38,764 nt of DNA, taken from assembly GCA_023667055.1 (NCBI GenBank), contig JAMPAV010000001.1, positions 698,438-737,201 of the forward strand. The letters are read 5' to 3'. The notes beneath the pieces are model-generated. The model worked only from the letters and a program-made list of their open reading frames with translations, ran no database searches and was not told the origin of the DNA. A program made the position numbers and the translations under genes. Below are positions 11,401 through 18,561 of this stretch, piece by piece (within the stretch, counting starts at the first letter, position 1; the number at the start of each line of letters is the position of its first letter). The stretch comes from Muribaculum sp. (GTDB lineage: Bacteria; Bacteroidota; Bacteroidia; Bacteroidales; Muribaculaceae).

Positions 11401-12810
11401 CGCACCATCAAAGACAAAGATGGAGTCGATATCGTTGTAGGTCGTATGGGTGAGATGCGTATCATAGAGCCAAAGAGCGGTATGGTGCTGACAAATGCCA
11501 ACATCCCCTACGGTTCGCACCTCTATTTCAAGGATGGCGACATGGTCAAGAAGGGCGACATGATTTGCGAATGGGACCCGTTCAATGCCGTTATCGTTGC
11601 TGAGGAAGGTGGTCGCGTTCAGTTTGAGAATGTCGAGGAAGGTGTCACCTATCGTGTGGAGACCGACGAGGCTTCAGGTATGCGTGATAAGATCATGATC
11701 GAATCAAAGGACCGCAACAAGGTTCCGGCTGCCCATCTTATCGATAAGGATGGCATAGAGATTCGCAGCTACTCACTCCCTGTTGGTGCCCACCTCTTCA
11801 TCAATGAAGGTGAGGAAATCACCCCGGGTCAGGTCATCGTGCGTATCCCGCGTGCTGCTGGCAATGCCGGAGACATCACCGGTGGTCTGCCGCGTGTCAC
11901 AGAGCTCTTCGAGGCCCGCAACCCGAGCAACCCCGCTGTGGTCAGTGAAATCGACGGTGAGGTTAAGTTTGGAAAGATCAAGCGCGGTAACCGTGAGATC
12001 ACTGTCACCTCCAAGCTTGGCGAGAAGAAAGAATATCTTGTGCCCCTGTCGAAGCAGATCCTTGTTCAGGAAAACGACTATGTGCGTGCCGGAACACCCC
12101 TTTCCGACGGTGCCGTTACCCCGAGCGATATCCTCAATATCAAAGGCCCGACAGCCGTGCAGGAATATATTGTGAATGAGGTTCAGGACGTTTACCGTAT
12201 GCAGGGTGTGAAGATCAACGACAAGCACTTTGAGGTTATCGTGCGTCAGATGATGCGCAAAGTCAATATCCTTGATCCGGGCGACACCCGCTTCCTTGAG
12301 CAACAGATTGTGGATAAACGCGACTTCATGGAAGAGAACGATGCCATCTGGGGCAAGAAGGTAATCACCGATGCCGGTGACTCCACCAACTACCGTGCCG
12401 GACAGATCATCACCCAGCGCAAACTCCGCGATGAGAACTCTTCTCTGAAGCATAAGGATCTCAAGACAATGGAGGTTCGCGACGCGATGCCCGCAACATC
12501 CGAACAGGTGCTTCAGGGTATTACCCGCGCTGCACTTCAGACCTCAAGCTTCATGAGCGCCGCATCCTTCCAGGAGACAACAAAGGTTCTCAACGAGGCT
12601 GCCATCAACGGCAAGACCGACTACCTTGAAGGCATGAAGGAAAACGTGATTTGCGGACACCTCATTCCGGCCGGAACGGGTCTGCGCGAATACAACAAGA
12701 TTGTAGTGGCCAACAAAGACGAACTCGCTGCCATGAACATCACCGACGACTACGCATCGGTGGTGGTCAACGAAGGCATTCAGCTCGAAAAGACCGAAGC
12801 CAACGCATAA
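8452..12810 (+). CDS. rpoC: DNA-directed RNA polymerase subunit beta'
   Basis: RpoC carries the catalytic magnesium site and the clamp of RNA polymerase. The 1452-aa product has the N-terminal zinc site CHCGKY...CDRCG (about residues 66-85), the absolutely conserved [12 protein letters not shown] at 487-498 with the three catalytic aspartates, and the second zinc cluster [14 protein letters not shown] near residues 907-920. It also has the [12 protein letters not shown] bridge/trigger region. Length is in the normal Bacteroidetes range. A terminator follows after about 30 nt, ending the operon. Confidence 0.98.
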   Translation: MAFKRDNKIKTNFTKITIGLASPEKIKEMSSGEVLKPETINYRTYKPERDGLFCEKIFGPVKDYECHCGKYKRIRYKGIVCDRCGVEVTEKKVRRERMGHIELVVPVAHIWYFRSLPNKIGYLLGLPSKKLDAVIYYERYVVLQPGAAAGIATDTRDGEKLAAKDAGKELARLDLLSEEEYLDILDKLPEGNQLLPDDDPNKFIAKMGAEAVYELLQNIDLEALAADLRDRAHREGSQQRKTEALKRLQVVNSFLASKNVNKPEWMVLKAIPVIPPELRPLVPLDGGRFATSDLNDLYRRVIIRNNRLKRLIEIKAPEVILRNEKRLLQEAVDSLLDNSRKASAVKSDVNRPLKSLSDSLKGKQGRFRQNLLGKRVDYSARSVIVVGPELKMHECGIPKLMAAELYKPFVIRKLIERGIVKTVKSAKKIVDRKEPVVWDILEHVMKGHPVLLNRAPTLHRLGIQAFQPKMIEGKAIQLHPLACTAFNADFDGDQMAVHLPLGNEAILEAQMLMLGAHNILNPANGAPITVPSQDMVLGLYYITKLRPGTKGEGTKFYGPEEAEIAYNEGRLDLHAPVTVLVDDVDEDGNPVKVLKENTSVGRVLFNQYVPKEIGYVNEIISKKSLRNIITKVIKTCGVTRSAQFLDDIKNLGYKMAFRGGLSFNLGDVIIPKEKAEYVAEGNAQVEEILMNYQMGMITGNDRYNQVIDVWTNVNAKLANTLMKQMEEDQQGFNSVYMMLDSGARGSKDQIRQLSGMRGLMAKPQKAGAEGGQIIENPILANFKEGLSVLEYFISTHGARKGLADTALKTADAGYLTRRLVDVAHDVIINEEDCGTLRGLVCTEIKNNEEVVATLSERILGRVSVHDVHDPHDDSIIFVHAGEEITEAIAEKIENSAIESVEIRSVLTCESKKGVCAKCYGRNLSNHRMVQKGEAVGVIAAQSIGEPGTQLTLRTFHVGGVAGNVSAVKDVTARHDGRLEFEELRTIKDKDGVDIVVGRMGEMRIIEPKSGMVLTNANIPYGSHLYFKDGDMVKKGDMICEWDPFNAVIVAEEGGRVQFENVEEGVTYRVETDEASGMRDKIMIESKDRNKVPAAHLIDKDGIEIRSYSLPVGAHLFINEGEEITPGQVIVRIPRAAGNAGDITGGLPRVTELFEARNPSNPAVVSEIDGEVKFGKIKRGNREITVTSKLGEKKEYLVPLSKQILVQENDYVRAGTPLSDGAVTPSDILNIKGPTAVQEYIVNEVQDVYRMQGVKINDKHFEVIVRQMMRKVNILDPGDTRFLEQQIVDKRDFMEENDAIWGKKVITDAGDSTNYRAGQIITQRKLRDENSSLKHKDLKTMEVRDAMPATSEQVLQGITRAALQTSSFMSAASFQETTKVLNEAAINGKTDYLEGMKENVICGHLIPAGTGLREYNKIVVANKDELAAMNITDDYASVVVNEGIQLEKTEANA

Positions 12811-12838
12811 AAAATACAATAATCAATACATCAAAAAG

Positions 12839-12870
12839 GAGGCAGACCCCACCCGGATCTGCCTCTTTTT
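12839..12870 (+). terminator. Intrinsic terminator after rpoC (usable on both strands)
   Basis: GAGGCAGA (12839-12846) pairs with TCTGCCTC (12858-12865) and is followed by TTTTT. An AAAAA run on the left makes it usable from the minus strand too. It closes the secE-rpoC operon. Confidence 0.9.
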
Positions 12871-12885
12871 CGTCTATTCCCAAAA

Positions 12886-12918
12886 GAAAAGTGCAGAATT
12901 ATTTGCTTAAAAAGTCAT
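12886..12918 (+). repeat. Isolated copy of the 32-bp repeat
   Basis: GAAAAGTGCAGAATTATTTG followed by CTTAAAAAGTCAT matches the first unit of the direct-repeat array at 13385 almost base for base (GAAAAGTGCGGAATTAGTTG, then CTTAAATCAT). Confidence 0.7.
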
Positions 12919-13181
12919 CTCCCTGCAAATTGCACAATTATTTATTGCGATTACTATAAATTGTCAACGCAGCCCGAAGGGCTGATTCGTGTGAGAATCC
13001 ACTGGGTAAAAGTGCTATTGTCAACGCAGCCCGGAGGACTGATTTGTGTGAGAATCCACTGGGTAAAAGTACTATTGTCATCGCAGCCCGGAGGGCTGAT
13101 TTGTGTGAAAAACCCCGGGCTTCAAGCCCTGGGAGTCCAATACAGAAGCACTAGCAGTCCCGGAGGGACGCCTCGTGAAAA
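12916..13181 (+). repeat. Composite REP-like element, copy A, with 57-bp tandem units
   Basis: The element starts with CATCTCC and a GCAAATTGCACAATT stretch. Units then begin TTGTCA at 12961, 13018 and 13075, an exact 57-bp period, each containing an AGCCC-GnA-GGGCT type hairpin followed by GATTYGTGTG. The third unit runs into the near-perfect dyad CCCGGGCTTCAAGCCCTGGG and then GTCCC-GGA-GGGAC (13156-13168). Copy B at 13742 repeats the same order of blocks. The sequence is non-coding and is probably a mobile or REP-type intergenic repeat. Confidence 0.8.
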
Positions 13182-13264
13182 ATGCGCAATATTTCTTGCG
13201 TTATCTATAAATGTGCATTTTCTATCGCATGGATGGGAGTGATTTTGACTCCAAAAAGTCGTCG

Positions 13265-13368
13265 CCTCCGCAGGAGACCGATTTATCAGTAACCGGGCAC
13301 ACCGAAACGCAAGTGGAGGTGTACCCGGCTACCAATCTCAGCCACTGGTATCCGCAGGATACCGATTT
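13265..13368 (+). repeat. Pair of REP-like hairpins with covarying stems
   Basis: CTCC-GCA-GGAG-ACCGATTTA (from 13265) and GGTATCC-GCA-GGATACC-GATTTA (13346-13368) share a GCA triloop and the tail CCGATTTA but differ in the stem bases while remaining paired. This pattern points to selection or replication of the hairpin and not of a coding sequence. Confidence 0.6.
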
Positions 13369-13384
13369 ACACCCAATATTTCAA

Positions 13385-13492
13385 GAAAAGTGCGGAATTA
13401 GTTGCTTAAATCATCAGAAAAGTGTATTTTTAGGTTGCAAAAGTCATGGAAAAGTGTATTTTTATGTAGCAAAAAACATGGAAAAGTGTATG
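13385..13492 (+). repeat. 32-bp direct-repeat array upstream of an ATPase-like remnant
   Basis: GAAAAGTG starts at 13385, 13417, 13449 and 13481, an exact 32-bp period. The shared body is roughly TATTTTTAGGTTGCAAAAGT ending in CATG. The last unit is cut short and its TA directly precedes GGATATGC, so the ATG of the remnant at 13490 lies inside the fourth unit. There are no spacers between units, so this is not CRISPR-like. Confidence 0.8.
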
Positions 13493-13546
13493 GATATGCT
13501 TTATAGAAAAATAAAATCTCCTATAAATGAATTTTATACGACATGA
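13490..13546 (+). pseudogene. Truncated N-terminus of a DUF4143-type AAA ATPase (remnant)
   Basis: ATG at 13490 opens an 18-codon frame reading MDMLYRKIKSPINEFYTT and then TGA. The MLYRKI...I..fy pattern resembles the start of the small AAA ATPases with a C-terminal DUF4143 domain that are abundant in Bacteroidales, just before where the P-loop would follow. No P-loop follows here. The 32-bp repeats immediately upstream suggest that the promoter region survived while the gene was deleted. The family assignment rests on 18 residues and is tentative. Confidence 0.4.
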
Positions 13547-13568
13547 TTCCATCCAACATGGAGAATAA

Positions 13569-13658
13569 AACTATACCAAAGACGGTGTCACCTACATGCC
13601 CATCTACTACGTCATGGGCTTCCGCGCTCTTCAGGGCGACCCAACCCAGCTCCTATAG
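13569..13658 (+). pseudogene. Short C-terminal coding remnant, family unknown
   Basis: After an in-frame TAA at 13566, 29 codons read through to TAG at 13658: N-Y-T-K-D-G-V-T-Y-M-P-I-Y-Y-V-M-G-F-R-A-L-Q-G-D-P-T-Q-L-L. The GC-rich codon use and amphipathic composition look protein-derived and contrast with the AT-rich surroundings, but there is no start codon. It is probably the tail of a deleted gene; I do not recognise the family. Confidence 0.4.
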
Positions 13659-13697
13659 GTAACGCACAAGTATTAGTGCAAAATACACATTGTAGGG

Positions 13698-13714
13698 ACA
13701 TGCCTTTGGCATGT
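13698..13714 (+). repeat. REP-like hairpin ACATGCC-TTT-GGCATGT
   Basis: A 7-bp stem with a TTT loop, preceded by TAGGG. The same layout with a different stem, TAGGG-ACGTGCC-TTC-GGCACGT, recurs at 15984-16004, so the two are related palindromes with covarying stems. Confidence 0.6.
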
Positions 13715-13741
13715 TTGCTTTTCAATGCCACCTGCCATAGG

Positions 13742-13946
13742 CATCTCCTTGCAAGTTGCACAATTTTTGTGATTACTACAAATTGTCAACTTAGCCCGGA
13801 GGGCTGATTTGTGTGAGAATCCACCGGGTAAAAGTGCTATTGTCATCGCAGCCCGGAGGGCTGATTCGTGTGAAAACCCCGGGCTTCAAGCCCGGGGAGT
13901 GATACCCTCACAAGCACCCGCAGTCCCGGAGGGACTTCTTGTGAAA
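13742..13946 (+). repeat. Composite REP-like element, copy B
   Basis: The order of blocks equals that of copy A: CATCTCC and GCAAGTTGCACAATT, then 57-bp-spaced TTGTCA units at 13783 and 13840. The perfect dyad CCCCGGGCTTCAAGCCCGGG follows near 13876, and GTCCC-GGA-GGGAC at 13923 ends with TTCTTGTGAAA. Copy B has one fewer 57-bp unit than copy A. Confidence 0.8.
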
Positions 13947-14083
13947 AAGAGAACATCCTCAAATAAGAAGAGATCAGCCCCAGGAAAATAAAGTTCTCAC
14001 TGATCGGGAGAATGCATTGTTGGAAAAGCCGGAATCAAAGCTTCACATCTCCGCTGGTTGTTTCCGGGCTCTGTCCTTTTTTG

Positions 14084-14115
14084 CAAAGATAATGTTTTAT
14101 TTGATATAAAACAAG
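14084..14115 (-). promoter_or_regulatory. Orphan minus-strand promoter downstream of folD
   Basis: On the minus strand a -7 box TATCTTTG (14084-14091) lies 20 nt from a TTG (14112-14114), which fits the Bacteroidetes consensus. No minus-strand gene lies between here and the rpoC terminator, so it would drive a non-coding transcript through the REP region, or be a relic. Confidence 0.45.
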
Positions 14116-14140
14116 TTTTCATCTCGCAAAGTTGCATAAA

Positions 14141-15001
14141 TCAAACTCTTTTCATTTTCCGCAGGAAGCACTCAAGGGTGTTGACCATCAGGCAGGCGCG
14201 TGTCATTGGTCCAAGACCGCCCGGCACCGGGGTGATGACCGACGCTATTTCCTTCACATTCTCAAAGTCAACGTCGCCGCATAGCTTGCCGGTCTCCGGA
14301 TTGCGGTTGACGCCCACGTCCATAACGGCAGCTCCGGGCTTCACCATGTCGGCGGTCACGAATTTCGGTCGTCCGATTGCCACCACCAATATGTCGGCCT
14401 GTCGCGTCACTTCGCCAAGGTCTTTGGTGCGGCTGTGTGCCATAGTCACCGTTGCATTGTGGTCCAGAAGCAGCTTCGAGGTGGGAAGTCCCACGATGTT
14501 GCTTCTCCCTATCACCACTGCCTTTTTACCTTCTATCTCCACGCCGGCTTCCTCGAGCATCATGATGATGCCCTGCGGCGTGCAAGGGAGCAGGCATTCC
14601 TGTTTCTGCCACAGTGAAGCCACATTTAGGGGGTGAAAACCATCCACGTCCTTTTCCCTCGAGATTGCCTCAATCACCTTTGCCTCGCTGATGTGCTTGG
14701 GTAGGGGTAGCTGCACGAGGAGTCCATCTACGCTGTCGTCGGCGTTAAGTTCCGCTATTTTCGCGAGAAGCTCCTCCTCGCTCACTGTGTCGGGATATTT
14801 AAGTGTTGTGTTCTTGAATCCCACTTCGCCACAGTCGCGGGCCTTACCCGTCACGTATGACACACTTCCCGGGTCCTCGCCAACGAGAATCACCACCAGG
14901 TGAGGCACACGTCCATATTTAGCCTCGCATTCCTTCACTCTCTCGGCCACTCCCTGCTTCACCTTCTTCGCAAGTGCCGTTCCGCTTACTATTTCACCCA
15001 T
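14141..15001 (-). CDS. folD: Bifunctional methylenetetrahydrofolate dehydrogenase/cyclohydrolase
   Basis: FolD interconverts 5,10-methylene-, methenyl- and 10-formyl-tetrahydrofolate in the cytoplasm, using NADP. The 286-aa product is full length. Visible motifs are the catalytic lysine region SYVTGKARDCGEVG (about residues 48-61), LLVQLPLPKH, KDVDGFHP, PCTPQG, the nucleotide-binding GRSNIVGLP (about 164-172) and ITPVPGGLGPMT near the C-terminus. The ATG at 15001 is preceded by a good promoter (15033-15064). It is a single-gene unit; no clear terminator follows. Confidence 0.97.
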   Translation of the reverse strand: MGEIVSGTALAKKVKQGVAERVKECEAKYGRVPHLVVILVGEDPGSVSYVTGKARDCGEVGFKNTTLKYPDTVSEEELLAKIAELNADDSVDGLLVQLPLPKHISEAKVIEAISREKDVDGFHPLNVASLWQKQECLLPCTPQGIIMMLEEAGVEIEGKKAVVIGRSNIVGLPTSKLLLDHNATVTMAHSRTKDLGEVTRQADILVVAIGRPKFVTADMVKPGAAVMDVGVNRNPETGKLCGDVDFENVKEIASVITPVPGGLGPMTRACLMVNTLECFLRKMKRV

Positions 15002-15032
15002 CGTTCTGTAAAAGTGTAATTTTTCTTTTTTG

Positions 15033-15064
15033 CAAAATTAGTATATATTTTTCTAATCAACAAA
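15033..15064 (-). promoter_or_regulatory. folD promoter
   Basis: On the minus strand -33 TTTG (15061-15064) is separated by 20 nt from -7 TAATTTTG (15033-15040), giving a transcript start near 15026, about 25 nt before the folD ATG. The rest of the 15002-15329 gap holds AT-rich sequence and the NYN leader. Confidence 0.75.
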
Positions 15065-15185
15065 AAAAATCGGGTATTAATGAAGATTTTCATTTTTTTA
15101 TTGTATCGTTTTAATTTGAACAGCTACTTACTTAAAAATTATTACCCAAAATGGAAAATCGGGTGGGGTAATTTTTTTGCGAACC

Positions 15186-15214
15186 CATTTCCATCCTCAA
15201 GCGTTTTAACTTTG
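15186..15214 (+). promoter_or_regulatory. Probable promoter of the NYN-domain gene
   Basis: TTTG (15186-15189) and TAACTTTG (15207-15214) are 17 nt apart, slightly closer than usual. The ~110-nt leader that follows contains the tight hairpin CTCCGCAA-GCA-TTGCGGAG (15268-15286) and TTAACTC heptads (from 15301) just before the ATG. Confidence 0.5.
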
Positions 15215-15329
15215 GGATATTGATGCTTATGTCAGTGTCGCTAATGTCATTGATATTTGTTACTGTGCTCCGCAAGCATTGCGGAGGCTTAAGGCATTCC
15301 TTAACTCTTAACTCTTTTAACCGAATACA

Positions 15330-15977
15330 ATGTTAGGATATATATCTGTCGGGGTGTTTATCGATGGCGGCTATTATGCCAAGGTGAACAGAGCCCTAAA
15401 AAAAAGTGAAAATTCAATAATCAGAGTGAAGTCGCTTTTCGACTTCATCACATTCCGTCTTGCCATGGAGGAAGATGTGGACCAGTCTGATTGCCAGATC
15501 ACCGAAGCTCATTATTTTCGTGGACGTTATCGCGTGAAAGAGGCTTACGACAAGAAGTTGCTTTACAACGAGCGTAAGTTTGAAGACACCCTCATTGAGA
15601 ATGATGTCATCTTCCACTATAAGCATCTCCGCGAGGTGGAGAAGGATGGGGTAGTGCAGGTGGTTGAGAAGGGCGTGGATGTCTGGTTTGCACTGGAGGC
15701 TTACGAACTTGCCACATTTCGCAAATTCGACTATGTGGTGCTCATCACCGGCGATGCCGACCATGAGATGCTTGTGCGCAAACTGAAGGCTCTAAAGATA
15801 AAGACAGTGTTGCTCACTTGGAATCTAACCGATGTTGATGCCACATCTCCTTTGCTTAAGGAAGAAGCAGGTCATCACTGGGAACTATCACATATCATCT
15901 ACGACCATCCCGGCCTTCAGGACAACCTGCTCTATCGCTTGAAAGAGCCGGCTGCAATGATAGGCAATGAATTTTAA
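15330..15977 (+). CDS. NYN-domain (PIN-like) putative ribonuclease, LabA/DUF88 type
   Basis: NYN proteins share the PIN/FEN fold and usually cut RNA with metal ions held by acidic residues. In this 215-aa cytoplasmic protein the expected positions are present: D12 in GVFIDGG, KGVDV at 114-118 (D117), and TGDADHE at 140-146 (D142, D144). The GVDVWFALEAYELA helix that follows is typical of the LabA/DUF88 branch. No extra RNA-binding domain is seen. The gene stands alone between folD and a structured non-coding region; the substrate cannot be told from context. Confidence 0.85.
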   Translation: MLGYISVGVFIDGGYYAKVNRALKKSENSIIRVKSLFDFITFRLAMEEDVDQSDCQITEAHYFRGRYRVKEAYDKKLLYNERKFEDTLIENDVIFHYKHLREVEKDGVVQVVEKGVDVWFALEAYELATFRKFDYVVLITGDADHEMLVRKLKALKIKTVLLTWNLTDVDATSPLLKEEAGHHWELSHIIYDHPGLQDNLLYRLKEPAAMIGNEF

Positions 15978-15987
15978 CCTTATAGGG

Positions 15988-16004
15988 ACGTGCCTTCGGC
16001 ACGT
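15988..16004 (+). repeat. REP-like hairpin ACGTGCC-TTC-GGCACGT
   Basis: A 7-bp stem with a TTC loop, preceded by TAGGG, starts 10 nt after the NYN stop. It is the sister of the ACATGCC-TTT-GGCATGT element at 13698. Confidence 0.6.
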
Positions 16005-16054
16005 AGTGTATGATTGTTTCAAAAATACATGAGTAGGATCTTGCATTACATAAA

Positions 16055-16357
16055 ATTAAGAAGCCTTCCCATTTTGGAAAGGCTTCCCTGCTATTAGATT
16101 AGTTGTTTGAATTATTTCTATCTTTTTGGGACGGCGGCGGAGATTGTTAGGTTTTTCATTCGATTGTTCTAATCGTAAAAGGTTAGCAAAAGATTGTTAT
16201 TAGGCGTTTCAGGTTTTGTTGTATTAGGTCCTCCGCCGCTCGCATGGTCTTTCACAAGACCGTCCCTTGGTCATTCATGAAGTATAGGTTCGAAATGTAT
16301 TACGATATATCTTTTATCCATCCGTAACTCATTCGAGTTTGAAATCTCTCTTGATTT
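16055..16357 (-). ncRNA. Candidate orphan structured RNA, about 300 nt
   Basis: A consensus promoter at 16364-16395 fires leftwards into a region with no minus-strand gene. The predicted RNA holds a long-range helix: GGGACGG (16266-16260) and CGGCGGAG (16238-16231) pair with the contiguous CTCCGCCGCCGTCCC (16142-16128). Part of the same arm can alternatively form a GTGA-tetraloop hairpin GGTCTT-GTGA-AAGACC (16261-16246). About 88 nt of A-rich sequence lie inside the helix. The unit ends at the hairpin 16086-16060 followed by TTAATTTTA. Inside it, codons from about 16190 to 16059 are open without a start codon, so a small protein is a weaker alternative. It may equal a known Bacteroidales orphan RNA that I cannot name from sequence alone. 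Confidence 0.55.
16060..16086. terminator. Hairpin terminator shared by the NYN gene and the candidate ncRNA
   Basis: GAAGCCTT (16060-16067) pairs with AAGGCTTC (16079-16086) with inner CC/GG pairs. On the minus strand TTAATTTTA follows; on the plus strand the tail is weak. Confidence 0.6.
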
Positions 16358-16363
16358 CGGATA

Positions 16364-16395
16364 CAAAATTAATACATATTTTTCTTTTATCCAAA
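16364..16395 (-). promoter_or_regulatory. Promoter of the candidate ncRNA
   Basis: On the minus strand -33 TTTG (16392-16395) is separated by exactly 20 nt from -7 TAATTTTG (16364-16371), the same geometry as the folD, rpsA and 26.8-kb promoters. Predicted start near 16357. The remaining 16396-16579 sequence is AT-rich with nothing recognised. Confidence 0.75.
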
Positions 16396-16579
16396 TGATT
16401 TTCAGCTGAGCTAAAAAAATGGCAATTTCAATTTGCTATTGATTTTATGTTAAAATTGCAGTTTCTGTTGCAAAATGAAACTAAAATTAGTTATTTTTAC
16501 AATATTTCATAAATGTTACAAAATGTAACATCCGTGTATCATGTTGCTAAACATATTTTTCAAAGCAAAAAAATGATAC

Positions 16580-16626
16580 TTTTTTATCAAACAATGACAT
16601 TTTCAGTGTCATCGTTTGATAAAAAA
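16580..16626 (-). terminator. Terminator of the acyl-CoA synthetase gene
   Basis: The 20-nt arms TTTTTTATCAAACAATGACA (16580-16599) and TGTCATCGTTTGATAAAAAA (16607-16626) pair at 19 of 20 positions. It lies directly after the TAG stop and ends in a T-run on the minus strand. Confidence 0.85.
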
Positions 16627-16628
16627 GC

Positions 16629-18338
16629 CTACGGCTGGTAGAGAAACCGCTTGATGCTTCGTTTGGGAGTTTTCTCGAACTCCTCATTGAAGATACGGAT
16701 TTCTGAGATTTTGGAGTAACCCGGAAGTTGGGTGTTAAGCACTTTCAGGTTGGCCTCCATTTGTGAATCTGCGTTTTTCCCATTCTGCTTGAGAAGTGCG
16801 AAGTCAGGATACACGAGCGCAACAAGTTTGCCATGGTCGTCTATGACCACAGATTCCACTACGTAGGGGAGATTATTGATTTTCTGTTCTATCTCCTCCG
16901 GATATATGTTCTGTCCCGATGGCCCAAGGATCATGGTCTTTGAACGGCCCATGATGTGAATGTTGCCCTGCTTGTCGCGTGTCACGAGATCACCTGTGTT
17001 CATCCATCCGTCGGCATTCATCACCTCCTTGGTGGCTTCAGGATTCTTGTAGTATCCTTTCATCACATTGTCCCCACGTACCCAAAGGTTGCCGGCGATA
17101 TTCTCTGGATCCGGTGAATCCACACGGGCCTCCATTCTCTCCACAATCTTGCCGACAGTGCCTGGCTTTTCCTTTTGAGGAGTTTCGTAGGTGATGAGCG
17201 GTCCGCATTCCGTCATGCCATATCCCACGGTGAATGGAAACTTGATTTTTGTCAGGAATTCTGCCACATCAGCATTCAGAGCGGCACCACCGATTATGAA
17301 CTCTTTCAGATTGCCTCCCAGAGCCTTCATCAATTGATTTTTAATCTTTCCGAGTACTATTCCGCTGATTATTGGGATTTTCAGCAGGATCTTCATCTTG
17401 GGCTGTTCAATTACGGGAAACACCTTCGACTTGATTATTTTCTCAAGCACGAGAGGCACTGCTATGATGAGTTTCGGCTTGATGTCGGCAAGGGCTCCAA
17501 GCAGAATGGCCGGAGATGGGGTCTTCCCCAAGAATGTGCAATGGCATCCCTTGGCAAAAGGATGCAGGGTCTCAATCACGAGTCCATAAAGGTGGGCGAG
17601 GGGCAGCATATTGACCATACCGTCGCCGGGAAGCAGGAAAGTGAGAAACTCCATGCAGAAGCGAATGTTGCTCCAGATAGAGAGATAAGGTAGCATCACC
17701 CCCTTGCTCATTCCGGTTGAGCCGGAAGTATAGTTGATCACTGCGAGTTCTTCCGGCCGGTCCTGATGCCAGTGAAGATCGTTGGCGGAAAATCCGTGGG
17801 GATACTGGTCGGCAAAGAATTTGTCAATGTTGTTGTGGGTGTTGGTCAGGCATTCCGAACGGGAGAGGGGTATCCCGAATTCGCTTATGAAAATTACACC
17901 CTTAAGTTCCGGAAGGTCATTTTGGTCGAGAGTGTTCCATATTGCCTCGTCTATGAAAAGAAGTTTGGCGTCAGAATGGTTGACAAGATGATGTATAGTT
18001 TCCGGCTTGAACTCATGAAGTATTGGCACGGCAACGGCTCCCGCCGAGAGGCATGCGATGAATGCAATGGCCCACTTGGATGAGTTCTTGCCGCAGATGG
18101 CGATTTTGTCGCCGGGTTCCACTCCGGCCGACTTGAAAAGGATATGAAGCTTCGCTGCCAGTTCTGCCACATCGCCAAAGGTATAGCTCCCTCCCCTGAA
18201 ATCAGAAAAGGCGGTAAGCGACCAGTTGCGTCGCACCGATGACTCCAGTATCTTGTTGAGTGATTTCGGGAAATTGGAAAATATCTGGTTGCTGTTGCTG
18301 ACTTCCACGGTCAGAGTCCGGTCTGTATGGTCTTTCAT
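16629..18338 (-). CDS. AMP-dependent long-chain fatty acid-CoA synthetase-like enzyme
   Basis: Members of the adenylate-forming superfamily activate a carboxylate with ATP and transfer it to CoA or another thiol. The 569-aa product has the P-loop TSGSTGMSKG at residues 204-213, the A5 motif GYGMTECGP, the A7 motif TGDLV, and the conserved lysine region EKTPKRSIKRFLY at the C-terminus. The hinge and C-terminal domain look complete. The hydrophobic stretch ILLKIPIISGIVLGK suggests contact with membrane lipid. It is most like long-chain acyl-CoA or acyl-ACP synthetases; the substrate is not provable here. It is a single gene with its own terminator. Confidence 0.88.
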   Translation of the reverse strand: MKDHTDRTLTVEVSNSNQIFSNFPKSLNKILESSVRRNWSLTAFSDFRGGSYTFGDVAELAAKLHILFKSAGVEPGDKIAICGKNSSKWAIAFIACLSAGAVAVPILHEFKPETIHHLVNHSDAKLLFIDEAIWNTLDQNDLPELKGVIFISEFGIPLSRSECLTNTHNNIDKFFADQYPHGFSANDLHWHQDRPEELAVINYTSGSTGMSKGVMLPYLSIWSNIRFCMEFLTFLLPGDGMVNMLPLAHLYGLVIETLHPFAKGCHCTFLGKTPSPAILLGALADIKPKLIIAVPLVLEKIIKSKVFPVIEQPKMKILLKIPIISGIVLGKIKNQLMKALGGNLKEFIIGGAALNADVAEFLTKIKFPFTVGYGMTECGPLITYETPQKEKPGTVGKIVERMEARVDSPDPENIAGNLWVRGDNVMKGYYKNPEATKEVMNADGWMNTGDLVTRDKQGNIHIMGRSKTMILGPSGQNIYPEEIEQKINNLPYVVESVVIDDHGKLVALVYPDFALLKQNGKNADSQMEANLKVLNTQLPGYSKISEIRIFNEEFEKTPKRSIKRFLYQP

Positions 18339-18376
18339 TGTCTCTTCAATTCTTCAGTTAACATTGTTAAATTTCT

Positions 18377-18426
18377 CATGATTCCTCATGATGTATCAAG
18401 ATAAATCATGAGGAATCATGATTTAT
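18377..18426 (-). promoter_or_regulatory. Overlapping inverted repeats upstream of the acyl-CoA synthetase
   Basis: CATGATTCCTCATGAT (18377-18392) and ATCATGAGGAATCATG (18405-18420) form a perfect 16-bp inverted repeat 39 nt before the start codon. A second dyad, ATAAATCATG-AGGAAT-CATGATTTAT (18401-18426), overlaps the first and cannot form at the same time. No consensus -7 box is seen nearby. It could be a regulator site or an RNA hairpin pair. Confidence 0.6.
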
Positions 18427-18440
18427 CATAATGTAATAAC

Positions 18441-18477
18441 AATAAAAAAGGCTCGCTTGTTGCGAGCCTTTTTTATT
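18441..18477 (-). terminator. Terminator of the rplM-rpsI-rpsB-tsf operon
   Basis: A 16-bp perfect stem pairs AATAAAAAAGGCTCGC (18441-18456) with GCGAGCCTTTTTTATT (18462-18477) around loop TTGTT. It can work on either strand but sits downstream of tsf. Confidence 0.9.
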
Positions 18478-18523
18478 AGATTCAGCCTTTTCCCTTCTCA
18501 GTAGGAAATCACCAAAGAATCGG

Positions 18524-18559
18524 TGAAAACAATGAGAACAATGAAAACACTGAAAACGT
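18524..18559 (-). repeat. Nonamer tandem repeat directly after tsf
   Basis: Four 9-bp units on the plus strand, TGAAAACAA, TGAGAACAA, TGAAAACAC and TGAAAACGT, end 2 bp before the tsf stop codon. The same nonamer recurs, in the opposite sense relative to the gene, after pheS at 33621-33666. Confidence 0.75.
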
Positions 18560-18561
18560 CG

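Noticed and set aside
13385..13492. CRISPR array
   Set aside because: The 32-bp units are directly adjacent with no unique spacers and there are no cas genes.
12961..13546. Open frames across the composite repeats (93 and 111 codons)
   Set aside because: They are translations of repeat DNA with periodic peptides and no family resemblance; only the last 18 codons at 13490 look gene-derived.
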